Origin: Mycolicibacterium neworleansense
GTDB taxonomy: Bacteria; Actinomycetota; Actinomycetes; Mycobacteriales; Mycobacteriaceae
Length of the DNA stretch: 64,000 bases
NCBI RefSeq assembly: GCF_001245615.1
Contig: NZ_CWKH01000002.1
Coordinates: 558,001-622,000, forward strand
Reading direction: 5' to 3'
In this document: piece after piece, positions 42,224-50,910 of the stretch
Numbering within the stretch: the first letter of the stretch is position 1
Layout of the letters: every line of letters starts with the position of its first letter
Position numbers and translations under genes: made by a program
Notes under the pieces: model-generated
Seen by the model: only the letters and a program-made list of their open reading frames with translations
The model's database searches: none
What the model was told of the DNA's origin: nothing

Positions 42224-43639
42224 ATGCCCACATTGCTGAAGTCGAATCGCATCACCAACTGGGATCCCGAGGACACCGTGGCCTGGGAAGCCGGCAACAA
42301 GTACATCGCGCGACGGAATCTGATCTGGTCGGTGTTCGCCGAGCATGTCGGCTTCTCCATCTGGTCCATCTGGTCGGTGATGGTGCTGTTCATGCCGGAG
42401 GCCGTGTACGGCTTCTCGGCCGGGGACAAGTTCCTGCTGGGCGCCACCGCCACCCTGGTGGGCGGCTGCCTGCGCATCCCCTACACGCTGGCCACCGCCA
42501 CCTTCGGCGGCCGGAACTGGACGGTCTTCTCGGCCTTCGTCTTGCTGATCCCCACCGTCGGAACGATGGTGCTGCTGGCCAATCCGGGCCTGCCGCTGTG
42601 GCCCTACCTGCTGTGCGCGGCCCTGGCCGGCTTCGGCGGCGGCAACTTCGCCTCGTCGATGACCAACATCAACGCGTTCTACCCACAACGGCTCAAGGGC
42701 TGGGCACTGGGGCTCAACGCCGGCGGCGGCAACATCGGCGTGCCGATGATCCAGCTGGTCGGGCTGCTGGTGATCGCGACCGCGGGTAACCGTTCCCCGT
42801 ACTGGGTGTGTGCCATTTACCTCGTGGCGCTGGCCGTGGCCGGAATCGGCGCGGCGCTCAACATGGACAACCTCGAGCAGCACAAGATCGACCTGGGCGC
42901 GATGAAAGCCATTCTGGCAGAACGTGATACCTGGGTGATCTCGCTGCTCTACATCGGTACCTTCGGATCCTTCATCGGTTTCTCGTTCGCCTTCGGCCAG
43001 GTCCTGCAGATCAACTTCGCCGCCGGCGGCCAGACCGCGGCGCAGGCCTCGCTGCACGCCGCGCAGATCGCGTTCCTCGGCCCGCTGCTCGGCTCGGTGT
43101 CCCGGGTGTACGGCGGCAAGCTGGCCGACCGGATCGGTGGCGGCCGCGTGACCCTGGCGGTGTTCGCCGGCATGATCCTGGCGGCCGGGCTGCTGGTCGG
43201 GATCAGCATGTTCGACGATCACACCGCCGGTGCGGCCAACAGCCTCATGATGATCGGCTACGTGGTCGGATTCATCGCCCTGTTCCTGCTCAGTGGCCTG
43301 GGCAACGGCTCGGTCTACAAGATGATCCCGTCCATCTTCGAGGCCCGCAGCCACTCCCTGCAGGTCAGCGAAGAGGAGCGGCAGCGGTGGTCGCTGTCGA
43401 TGTCGGGCGCGCTGATCGGATTCGCCGGTGCCATCGGTGCCCTGGGCGGCGTGGGCATCAACCTGGCGCTGCGCCAGTCCTACCTGACCAGCGGATCGGC
43501 CACCGCGGCGTTCCTGATCTTCCTGGCCTTTTATCTGGTGGCCTCGGCCTGCACCTGGTTCCGCTACGTCCGGCGGCCGGCTGCGACGGGCGTCACACCG
43601 GCCCCCGAAGACCGACACGCCTCGGCAATGGTCGGTTAA
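42224..43639 (+). CDS. narK: NarK-type nitrate/nitrite MFS transporter
   Basis: The 471-residue protein has twelve helices and the NNP-family signatures GFGGGNFASSMTNINAFYPQRLKGWALGLNAGGGNIGVPMIQLVG and the repeat GSVSRVYGGKLADRIGGGRVTL. The arginine in LRIPYTL and another in the second half are conserved for nitrate binding. It likely supplies nitrate or nitrite for assimilation by nirBD encoded further right. It precedes the HemD-like/wHTH fusion gene by 34 bases. Confidence 0.93.
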   Translation: MPTLLKSNRITNWDPEDTVAWEAGNKYIARRNLIWSVFAEHVGFSIWSIWSVMVLFMPEAVYGFSAGDKFLLGATATLVGGCLRIPYTLATATFGGRNWTVFSAFVLLIPTVGTMVLLANPGLPLWPYLLCAALAGFGGGNFASSMTNINAFYPQRLKGWALGLNAGGGNIGVPMIQLVGLLVIATAGNRSPYWVCAIYLVALAVAGIGAALNMDNLEQHKIDLGAMKAILAERDTWVISLLYIGTFGSFIGFSFAFGQVLQINFAAGGQTAAQASLHAAQIAFLGPLLGSVSRVYGGKLADRIGGGRVTLAVFAGMILAAGLLVGISMFDDHTAGAANSLMMIGYVVGFIALFLLSGLGNGSVYKMIPSIFEARSHSLQVSEEERQRWSLSMSGALIGFAGAIGALGGVGINLALRQSYLTSGSATAAFLIFLAFYLVASACTWFRYVRRPAATGVTPAPEDRHASAMVG

Positions 43640-43673
43640 TCACTTGGAAACACGAGATGCCTTCACTGGACAC

Positions 43674-44825
43674 ATGAACGAGCCCGACTGGGCACCGCTC
43701 ACCGGTTTTCGTGTGGCGGTGACCTCCGCCCGACGTGCCGACGAACTGAGCGCGCTGCTGACCAGGCGTGGCGCGACGGTGACCAGTGCGGCCGCCATCA
43801 CGATGGTTCCGCTGCCCGACGACGATGAACTGCGCGCCCACACCGCGTCGCTGATCGACGTCCCACCGGACATCGTGGTGGCGACCACAGGCATCGGTTT
43901 CCGCGGCTGGTTCGCCGCGGCCGACGGCTGGGGCCTGGCCGCCGAGCTCACCGACGCGCTGAGCAAAGCCCGCATCGTCTCCCGTGGCCCCAAGGCCACG
44001 GGAGCGTTGCGGGCCGCGGGCCTGCCCGAGGAATGGTCGCCCGAATCGGAATCCTCCCGGGAAGTGCTGCGCTACCTCATCGAGCAGGGCGTCGCGGGAC
44101 AACGCATCGCCGTCCAGCTGCACGGAGCCACCGACGAGTGGGATCCGTTCCCCGAGTTCCTCGACGAATTGCGCAGTGCGGGCGCCGAGGTGGTACCGAT
44201 CCGGGTCTACCGCTGGCACCCGGCGCCGCGGGACGGCGAATTCGACCAGATGGTCACCGGAATCGCCGAACGCCGCTACGACGCAGTGAGTTTCACCTCG
44301 GCCATGGCAGTGGCCTCCGTGCTGATGCGGGCCACCGAGATGGATATCGCCGACCGGGTGCTCGCGGCGCTGCGCTCCGATGTGCATGCCATGTGTGTCG
44401 GTCCGGTCACCGCCCGGCCCCTGGTTCGGCTCGGGGTGCCGACCTCGTCGCCGGAACGAATGAGGCTGGGCGCCTTGGCCCGTCACATCACCGACGAACT
44501 GCCACTGCTGCAAGCCCGCACCGTCCGAGTCGCCGGGCACACCCTCGAGATCCGGGGCACCTGCGTCGTGGTCGACGGCACGGTCAAGTCGCTGTCCCCG
44601 GCCGCGATGGCCACCATCCGGGCACTGGCTCACCGCCCCGGTGCGGTGGTGTCGCGGTTCGACCTGCTCAGCGCGCTGCCGGGCACCGGCACCGACACCC
44701 ACGCCGTGGAAACCGCAGTGCTGAGGCTTCGTACCGCGTTGGGAGACAAGAACATCGTGTCTACGGTCGTCAAGCGGGGCTATCGCCTGGCCGTGGACGA
44801 AGCCGAGATGGCGCGGGCGCGATGA
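43674..44825 (+). CDS. HemD-like (uroporphyrinogen-III synthase) domain fused to winged-helix DNA-binding domain
   Basis: The 383-residue protein has a HemD-type fold in residues 1 to about 255 (FRVAVTSARRADELSALLTR, VATTGIGFRGWF, RIVSRGPKATGALRAAGL, VSFTSAMAVASVL) and an OmpR-type winged helix at 280-375 (IRGTCVVVDGTVKSLSPAAM, LRTALGDKNIVSTVVKRGYRL). It fits the Rv0260c type. Fusion of tetrapyrrole-fold and DNA-binding domain next to nitrate genes suggests a regulator of nitrate/nitrite metabolism rather than an enzyme; that is inference. ATG 43674 chosen; TTG 43644 possible. Confidence 0.88.
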   Translation: MNEPDWAPLTGFRVAVTSARRADELSALLTRRGATVTSAAAITMVPLPDDDELRAHTASLIDVPPDIVVATTGIGFRGWFAAADGWGLAAELTDALSKARIVSRGPKATGALRAAGLPEEWSPESESSREVLRYLIEQGVAGQRIAVQLHGATDEWDPFPEFLDELRSAGAEVVPIRVYRWHPAPRDGEFDQMVTGIAERRYDAVSFTSAMAVASVLMRATEMDIADRVLAALRSDVHAMCVGPVTARPLVRLGVPTSSPERMRLGALARHITDELPLLQARTVRVAGHTLEIRGTCVVVDGTVKSLSPAAMATIRALAHRPGAVVSRFDLLSALPGTGTDTHAVETAVLRLRTALGDKNIVSTVVKRGYRLAVDEAEMARAR

Positions 44826-45517
44826 GTCTGGTCCTGGTCGCACACGGAACCCGCAAGCCCGGCGGGGTGGCGATGATCGGCGATCTCGCCGCACGGGTGT
44901 CCGACATGCTGGGCCGGCCCGTACACGTCTCCTTCGTCGACGTGGTGGGCCCCACACCGAGCGAAGTACTCGCATCTCTTCCGACGGACTGCCCGGCCGT
45001 GGTGGTGCCCGCATTTCTGGCCGCCGGATACCACGTCCGAGTCGACGTGCCCACCCATGTGGCAGCCAGCGAACACCCCGCCGTCACTGTCACCCAGCCG
45101 CTGGGCCCATGCCCCGGCACCGTCCGCGTGCTGGCCGACCGGCTCATCGAATCAGGTTGGCGACCTGGCGATTCCGTGATTCTCGCAGCGGCCGGAACCT
45201 CCGATCGAAGCGCGCAGTCGGACCTGCGGCGCACCGCCGCACTGCTGTCAGCGGTGACCGGCGACCGCGTAGAACTGGCCTTCGCCGCCACCGGCGCGCC
45301 TAGTGTGGCCGAAGCCGTCGCCGCGCAGCGCGGCCGCAGCCATCGCCGCGTAGCTGTGGCGTCCTACCTGCTCGCCGATGGGCTTTTCCAGGACCGGCTG
45401 CGTGAATCCGGCGCCGACCTCGTAAGTGAACCGCTGGGCACCCATCCCGGAATGGTCCGGCTGATTGCGAACCGGTTCCGCCGCGCCGGGGTACTGAGCC
45501 TGCCGGCCGCGGCGTAG
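44822..45517 (+). CDS. CbiX/SirB-type sirohydrochlorin chelatase
   Basis: The 231-residue protein has the chelatase start SLVLVAHGTRKPGGVAMI and the metal-side histidine in VVVPAFLAAGYHVRVDVP, with a second copy of the fold toward the C-terminus (ILAAAGTSDRSAQSDLRRTA, VASYLLADGLFQDRL). It inserts iron (or cobalt) into sirohydrochlorin. Siroheme is the cofactor of NirB, encoded 1.3 kb away, which explains the neighbourhood. ATGA overlap with the HemD-like regulator gene. Confidence 0.9.
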   Translation: MSLVLVAHGTRKPGGVAMIGDLAARVSDMLGRPVHVSFVDVVGPTPSEVLASLPTDCPAVVVPAFLAAGYHVRVDVPTHVAASEHPAVTVTQPLGPCPGTVRVLADRLIESGWRPGDSVILAAAGTSDRSAQSDLRRTAALLSAVTGDRVELAFAATGAPSVAEAVAAQRGRSHRRVAVASYLLADGLFQDRLRESGADLVSEPLGTHPGMVRLIANRFRRAGVLSLPAAA

Positions 45518-45859
45518 GCGGATCGACCGCGCGATGAGCGGTCCGGCGCAACCCACGAGGATGAGTGCGCCGCCGGCGCCCGCCACCGAGAAGGCCGCCG
45601 AGCGGCGCGCACCGACCATCGCCGAACATTGCTCGACGTAATCACTGGCCATGAAACCCGGTCCGGCGAGCGTGTGTTGATCCAGGTTGAGCCGGTCCTG
45701 CTGAGCGGCAACCGAGTAATCCGGTCGCGCTCCGTTACCGCATGGAATGGGTTGACCGGCGCGATCCACAGCATTCAAGGCCAAGGGCACAAACGTTGCC
45801 CCGAGTGCGCCCAGCATCGCTGCCGCCCCCACCAAATTCAATACCGAACGCGCAAACAT
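45248..45859 (-). CDS. Membrane protein with two helices; 3' part antisense to the chelatase gene
   Basis: The first 125 residues look like a real protein: a helix MFARSVLNLVGAAAMLGALG, an extracellular loop with CGNG...CSAM cysteines, a second helix VAGAGGALILVGCAGPLIAR and a basic stop-transfer RLRRGRQAQ. The remaining 75 codons lie opposite the CbiX-like gene (45248-45517) and have shadow character. The natural stop may have been lost, or the tail may be non-functional. It resembles Rv0258c-like neighbours by position only. Confidence 0.55.
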   Translation of the reverse strand: MFARSVLNLVGAAAMLGALGATFVPLALNAVDRAGQPIPCGNGARPDYSVAAQQDRLNLDQHTLAGPGFMASDYVEQCSAMVGARRSAAFSVAGAGGALILVGCAGPLIARSIRLRRGRQAQYPGAAEPVRNQPDHSGMGAQRFTYEVGAGFTQPVLEKPIGEQVGRHSYAAMAAAALRGDGFGHTRRAGGGEGQFYAVAGHR

Positions 45860-46189
45860 CCCTTGTCAGCCCCTCTGACGACGCTTCCTTGCGAGGGAGT
45901 CTAAACACACCCAGCGAACTATTCTAGTTAGCCAGGGAGATACGCACCACAGCTTTGAACAATGTCCCGACCGTGCAATTCTGGCAAATTCCTTCCCGAA
46001 ACCGCCTCTGTGCAGGTAGTTGCCGGGGTAACTAGCCTCAGGACCGTTTGCCGACGGATCGCGGTGTCAGATACGGGCCGAAAACTCAGCTATCGTTAGC
46101 GCGATCATCGGACGATTCGGCGGGAGTAGAGACAAAGGTGCAGGTGACAACACCGGCGGGCGCAGCCCGTCGAGACGACGCGCACGGCA
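45860..46189. other. Intergenic region before the small wHTH gene
   Basis: No solid gene. A 21-codon frame (46138-46203, start GTG, MQVTTPAGAARRDDAHGSAT) runs into the wHTH gene out of frame and could be a leader peptide or the displaced N-terminus of that gene. The area 45900-46010 is comparatively AT-rich and probably carries promoters. Confidence 0.4.
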
Positions 46190-46447
46190 GTGCGACCCGG
46201 TGACCGGGTCCCGGCCGAACGTCTGCGTCAGCACCTGCTCAATGCGCTGGAACGCACGTCACGGCCGATGACGACCGCACAGCTACGTGACGACATGCAC
46301 GAACACTTCCGTGCACCCGTCGTAATCGAGTCCGTTTACCGCAACCTGACGGTCCTGGAACGGCGCGGAGACGTCGAGCGCCGCAAGCTCCAGGGGCGCG
46401 ACGCCCACTGGAGCCGGGCCACCGATCAGGATCAGGCTGCGATCTGA
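46190..46447 (+). CDS. Small winged-helix (Fur-like) DNA-binding protein
   Basis: The 85-residue product shows a winged helix: VPAERLRQHLLNALERTSRP, then MTTAQLRDDMHEHFRAPVVI and ESVYRNLTVLERRGDVERRKLQGRDAHW. The pattern with VxSVYRNLxxLExxGxxxR is like the DNA-binding part of Fur proteins, but the metal-binding C-terminal domain is missing. GTG 46190 is the first start in frame. It is convergent with nirD, overlapping by 16 bases. A regulatory role on nitrite genes is possible but only by position. Confidence 0.6.
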   Translation: MRPGDRVPAERLRQHLLNALERTSRPMTTAQLRDDMHEHFRAPVVIESVYRNLTVLERRGDVERRKLQGRDAHWSRATDQDQAAI

Positions 46448-46803
46448 ACGAACCCACCCGGAGTGACCCGGGTCCGGTACACCGGGATCGACACCTCCGC
46501 GTCATCGAGGCAACTACCGTCGTCGAGCGCGAAGGCCTGCTTTTTGATCGGTGACTGCACGGTCGCCCGGCCACCGCGATCGCCCACGATCCCGCGGGAG
46601 ACCACGGCCGCACCGGAGAACGGGTCGATGTTTCCGACCGCGTGCAGCGAGCCGTCATCGAGGCGGAACAGCGCCGCCTGCGCGCCGCCGGGCAGCAGCA
46701 CCGCGACCCCGCGGCAAGGAATCAGGAAGTCGTATCGACAGGCCGTCGTCCACTCCGAGAGGTTCGGTGCGGAAGCGTCTTTGCGATCGTCGAGCACTGT
46801 CAT
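46432..46803 (-). CDS. nirD: Nitrite reductase (NADH) small subunit
   Basis: The 123-residue protein has the Rieske-like fold of NirD without the cysteine/histidine cluster ligands: GVAVLLPGGAQAALFRLDDG, NIDPFSGAAVVSRGIVGDRG and IKKQAFALDDGSCLDD. It forms the assimilatory nitrite reductase with NirB. Its ATG overlaps the nirB stop by four bases. Confidence 0.93.
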   Translation of the reverse strand: MTVLDDRKDASAPNLSEWTTACRYDFLIPCRGVAVLLPGGAQAALFRLDDGSLHAVGNIDPFSGAAVVSRGIVGDRGGRATVQSPIKKQAFALDDGSCLDDAEVSIPVYRTRVTPGGFVQIAA

Positions 46804-49373
46804 TTCGCCTCCTGGAATCCGCGGATCTTCGGCATCCCGATATCAGTGGCGCCGGGCACCTTCCGGCCGGCGCGCTCGGTGAAGGTGATGGTCGGATCGT
46901 CCACGTCCGGTGCGTTGACGAACGACACGAACCGCGAGAGCTTCTCGGGGTCCTCCAGCACGCCCTTCCATTCGCAGGCGTAGCCGTCGACATGGCGTTC
47001 CATGGCCGCCTCGAACTCCTCGGCCAGCCCGAGCGAGTCGTTGCACACGACCTCGCGCAGGTGATCGAGTCCACCGTCCATCGCCTCCAGCCATGGCGCG
47101 GTGCGTTGCAGGCGGTCCGCGGTACGGATGTAGAACATCAGGAAGCGATCGATGTAGCGGATCAGTGTCTCGTCATCGAGGTCGCCTGCCAGCAGCTGGG
47201 CGTGCCGCGGGGACATCCCACCGTTGCCGCAGACGTAGAGATTCCAGCCCTGCTCGGTCGCGATGATGCCGACGTCCTTGCTCTGCGCTTCGGCGCATTC
47301 GCGCGCGCACCCGGAGACGGCCATCTTGATCTTGTGCGGAGCCCGCAGGCCCCGGTATCGCTTCTCGATCTCGACCGCCATGTTCACCGAATCCTGCTGG
47401 CCGTACCGGCACCAGGTGCTGCCCACGCAGCTCTTCACGGTGCGCAGCGACTTGCCGTAGGCGTGACCGGACTCCATGCCGCCCTCGACCAGGCGCGCCC
47501 AGATCTGCGGCAACTGCTCGACCCGCGCCCCGAACATGTCGATGCGCTGCCCGCCGGTGATCTTGGTGTACAGGTCGAAATCCCGTGCGATTTCCCCGAT
47601 CAGGATCAACTGTTCGGGCGTGATCTCACCGCCGGGCGACCGGGGCACCACCGAGTAGCTGCCGTTCTTCTGGATGTTGGCCAGGAAGTGGTCGTTGGAA
47701 TCCTGCAGTGAGGCCTGCTCGCCGGCCAGGATGTGGTCGGAACTGGTCGACGCCAGGATCGAGGCGATCGTCGGTTTGCAGATGTCGCAACCTTTTCCGG
47801 TTCCGAACCGCTCGATCAAGCCGGAGAAGGTCCGGATCTCGGTGGCGCTGATGATCTCGAAGAGTTCGGCCCGAGACTGGCTGAAGTGCTCACACAGCGA
47901 CTTGGACTGCTCGACACCCTCGGCCTCCAGCAGCTGCTTGAGCAGCGGCACACAGGAACCACACGACGTGCCGGCCAGCGTGCACTTCTTGAGGCTGGGC
48001 ACATCGTCGCAGCCGCCGCAGATCGCTTCTTTCAGATCACCTTTGGTGACGTTGTTGCACGAGCAGATCTGTGCGATATCGGGAAGGGCCGCCACGCCGA
48101 GCGCGGGTGCGTCGCCGTCGCTGACCGGAGCGATCAACGCCAGTGGGTCCCCGGGGAGTTCGCTGGCGACCATCGGCCGCAGCACCCCGTACGCCGACGC
48201 GTCACCGACCAGGATGCCGCCGAGCAGCGTCTTGGCGTCATCGGAGAGCACCAGCTTGGCGTACGTCTGCTTGACCGGGTCGTTGACGACCACCTCCAGG
48301 CAGTTGGGCGTAACCCCTTTGGCATCACCGAAACTGGCGACGTCGACGCCGAGCAGCTTGAGCTTGGTCGACATGTCCGCACCGGGGAACTCGGCCTCAC
48401 CACCGAGCAGGCGGTCGGCCACCACCTCAGCGGTGGTGTATCCCGGCGCCACCAGGCCGTAGCAGCGGCCATCGATCGCTGCCACCTCACCGATCGCATA
48501 GATGTTGGGATCGCTTGTCACACAAGACAGATCGGTGAGGACGCCACCGCGCTGCGCCATGTCGAGGCCGGCCGCGCGGGCCAGCTCGTCACGCGGGCGC
48601 ACACCGGCCGCGAAGACGACCAGCCCGGCATCGATCGTGCTGCCGTCGTTCAGCGAAATGCGCATCGAGTCATCCACGTCGGACTTCCGCAGCGGCTTGT
48701 GCCGCTGTACCGGCGCAATGCTGTCGGTGCCGACCGCGGTGTGCACCTCGATGCCGAGACCCCGCATCATCCGGTTCAGCAGGGTGCCACCGGCCTCGTC
48801 GAGCTGTGCCGACATCAGATGCGGCGACATCTCCAGAACGTGGGTCCTCAGGCCGAACTGCCGCAGCGCGTTGGCCGCTTCCAGGCCGAGCAGACCACCA
48901 CCGATCACCACTCCGACCGGCGACTTCGAGTCCATCGCGCTCTTCGCGCTGGCGCGGATGGCGTCGAGGTCATCGAGGGTGCGGTAGACGTGCACGCCCG
49001 GCAGGTCACGCCCGGGCACCGGCGGCACGAACGCATACGAGCCGGTGGCCAGCACCAGCGCGTCGTACTCGAAGCTCTCGCCGGTGACGGTGTGCACCGT
49101 GCGGGCTTCCCGGTCGATCTCGGCGACCGCGCAGCCGAGCCGCAGCTCAACCTGGTCATCACCGGCGTAGTCATTTCCGGGCAGGGCCAGCTGGGCCCGG
49201 TCCCAGTGCTCGGTGTAGGCGGTGAGTCCGACCCGGTCATATGCGGCGTCAGCTTCCTCCGACAGCACGGTGACCCGCCAGGTCCCCGCGGCGTCACGCG
49301 ACCGCAACGCCTCGACGAAGCGGTGGCCCACCATGCCGTGTCCGACGACCACGACGTTCTGTGTTGACGACAT
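46800..49373 (-). CDS. nirB: Nitrite reductase (NADH) large subunit
   Basis: The 857-residue enzyme reduces nitrite to ammonium. Domains in order: FAD/NADH module (VVVVGHGMVGHRFVEAL; VIGGGLLGLEAANAL), NirB C-terminal-type domain, BFD-like [2Fe-2S] domain with CSCNNVTKG and CGSCVPLLKQLL near residues 430-485, ferredoxin-like half domain, and the siroheme/[4Fe-4S] site with CVGSTWC and CAREC around 660-710. Cofactor siroheme may be completed by the chelatase encoded nearby. The 124-base upstream region is the likely promoter; I see no clear GlnR box by eye. Confidence 0.95.
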   Translation of the reverse strand: MSSTQNVVVVGHGMVGHRFVEALRSRDAAGTWRVTVLSEEADAAYDRVGLTAYTEHWDRAQLALPGNDYAGDDQVELRLGCAVAEIDREARTVHTVTGESFEYDALVLATGSYAFVPPVPGRDLPGVHVYRTLDDLDAIRASAKSAMDSKSPVGVVIGGGLLGLEAANALRQFGLRTHVLEMSPHLMSAQLDEAGGTLLNRMMRGLGIEVHTAVGTDSIAPVQRHKPLRKSDVDDSMRISLNDGSTIDAGLVVFAAGVRPRDELARAAGLDMAQRGGVLTDLSCVTSDPNIYAIGEVAAIDGRCYGLVAPGYTTAEVVADRLLGGEAEFPGADMSTKLKLLGVDVASFGDAKGVTPNCLEVVVNDPVKQTYAKLVLSDDAKTLLGGILVGDASAYGVLRPMVASELPGDPLALIAPVSDGDAPALGVAALPDIAQICSCNNVTKGDLKEAICGGCDDVPSLKKCTLAGTSCGSCVPLLKQLLEAEGVEQSKSLCEHFSQSRAELFEIISATEIRTFSGLIERFGTGKGCDICKPTIASILASTSSDHILAGEQASLQDSNDHFLANIQKNGSYSVVPRSPGGEITPEQLILIGEIARDFDLYTKITGGQRIDMFGARVEQLPQIWARLVEGGMESGHAYGKSLRTVKSCVGSTWCRYGQQDSVNMAVEIEKRYRGLRAPHKIKMAVSGCARECAEAQSKDVGIIATEQGWNLYVCGNGGMSPRHAQLLAGDLDDETLIRYIDRFLMFYIRTADRLQRTAPWLEAMDGGLDHLREVVCNDSLGLAEEFEAAMERHVDGYACEWKGVLEDPEKLSRFVSFVNAPDVDDPTITFTERAGRKVPGATDIGMPKIRGFQEAK

Positions 49374-49497
49374 ACGGCGAGGTTAGGAACTCGAAGTTGC
49401 CGAAATGTCGCCCTGTGTGAAGCGCCCGTCACGGTGTCCTCACGGCCTCCGCCGCGCACATGTGAGATCGGCCGACGGTGAGGTCGAGACGCTCCAG

Positions 49498-50910
49498 CTA
49501 TCCCAATTGACGGTCAAGGGCACGGCCGATGACCTGGGCCCCCTCGGCGAAGCGTTGCGGATCGGGTCCGGAGTAGTTGAGCCGCAGGTACGGCCCGGAT
49601 GGCTCGGCCGGGAACCACTCGTTGCCCGCCGCGACCAGCACCGACTCCGCCTCACAGTCGCGTACCAACCGCTGCAGATTCGTCGCGTCGGGCAGACGCA
49701 GCCACAGGTGCAACCCACCGCGGGGTATCTGTTCGAGCTGCGTACCCGGAGCATGTTCGGTCACCGCGGCAATCAGCAGGTCACGCCGGGCCCGTAACTG
49801 CTGGCGCAGATCACGCAGGTGCGTGCGCCAGGCCGGCTGGGTGACCACATCGAGCGCCGCGGCCTGCAACAACCCACTGACATACATCGACTCCGCACCC
49901 CGGTCTGCCAGAATCCGGTCGCGGGCCGGGCCCCTCGCCACCATCGCCCCCACCCGGATCGACGGCGACACGCTCTTGGTCAGCGACCTCAGATAGATGA
50001 CGTGCCCGGCGTCATCGGATGCCGCCACCGGCCTTGGGCTGCTGTCGATCCCGAAATCATGCGCCCAGTCATCTTCGACCAGGAACGCGCCGTGCCGGCG
50101 CACCACTTCCAGGATCTCGGCGGCGAGCTCCGGCTCCCATTGGGCACCAGTTGGATTGGCGTAGTTGGGCTGGGCGTAGAACACCCGGGCACCACTTTCG
50201 GCGAAGGCGCGCGAAAGTTCCTCGGGTTCAGGCCCGCGCGGTCCACTGGGCACCGGTACCAGCCGCACGCCGCACTGGGCCGCGGCCAGAATGGCTCCCC
50301 AATAGCTCGGCGACTCGATCAGCATCGGCTGCCCGAATCCGACCAGTGCACGAAAGATCGAGCTCAGGCCGCTCTGGCTGCCCGGCAGCACGATCACCTC
50401 ACGAGCCGTCGGGACGGTGACGCCCGCCCCGAAGGCCTCGGCCAACTCCTGCGCGAACCAGGCCTGCAGGTCCGGGCGGCCGGGCGCGGGAGCCGGGCTC
50501 AGTGCGGCGTCCCCGCGCCCGGCCCTGGCGCATGCGGTACGGACCAGTCGTTCGGGAAGTAGTTCGCGGACCGGATAACCGGAGTGAAACGCGATCACGT
50601 CGGGCGCGACGCTGCGCAGCGGCGTCGACAGCGCCGGGACGCGCGCCTGCGGGGAGCGCAAAGCCGCCGTCTGCCAGCCATAGTCGGGCAGACGGGCCGT
50701 GCGCACCGTTCGCACGAACGTCCCGACCCCCGGCCGGCTCTCGACCAGTCCCAGGCTGCGCAGGGTGCGCATCGCCTTGGCGACGGTGACCGGACTGGCC
50801 GCATATTCAGCCACCAGCGCCCGGTTGGACGGCAGCTGCGCGCCCGGTGGCGCGGTGCCGATCCACTTCCGCAGGCCGGACACGATCCGCTCAGTGCTAT
50901 CGTTATCCAT
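49498..50910 (-). CDS. MocR-type GntR regulator with aminotransferase-like domain
   Basis: The 470-residue protein starts with a GntR winged helix (IVSGLRKWIGTAPPGAQLPS, RALVAEYAASPVTVAKAMRT, LGLVESRPGVGTFVRTV) followed by a fold type I PLP domain with the lysine in YLRSLTKSVSPSIRVGAMVA. MocR proteins sense PLP, amino acids or GABA-like ligands and usually control a divergent gene. Here that gene is an EamA exporter whose start codon overlaps this one. A 14-bp palindrome lies 9 bases upstream. Confidence 0.9.
   Translation of the reverse strand: MDNDSTERIVSGLRKWIGTAPPGAQLPSNRALVAEYAASPVTVAKAMRTLRSLGLVESRPGVGTFVRTVRTARLPDYGWQTAALRSPQARVPALSTPLRSVAPDVIAFHSGYPVRELLPERLVRTACARAGRGDAALSPAPAPGRPDLQAWFAQELAEAFGAGVTVPTAREVIVLPGSQSGLSSIFRALVGFGQPMLIESPSYWGAILAAAQCGVRLVPVPSGPRGPEPEELSRAFAESGARVFYAQPNYANPTGAQWEPELAAEILEVVRRHGAFLVEDDWAHDFGIDSSPRPVAASDDAGHVIYLRSLTKSVSPSIRVGAMVARGPARDRILADRGAESMYVSGLLQAAALDVVTQPAWRTHLRDLRQQLRARRDLLIAAVTEHAPGTQLEQIPRGGLHLWLRLPDATNLQRLVRDCEAESVLVAAGNEWFPAEPSGPYLRLNYSGPDPQRFAEGAQVIGRALDRQLG

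Noticed and set aside
47733..49367. Long plus-strand frame opposite nirB
   Set aside because: Shadow of nirB codon bias; no domain, no ribosome-binding site.
49374..49497. GlnR box searched upstream of nirB
   Set aside because: No clear GnTnAC-N6-GnAAC-type pair was visible by eye; not claimed.
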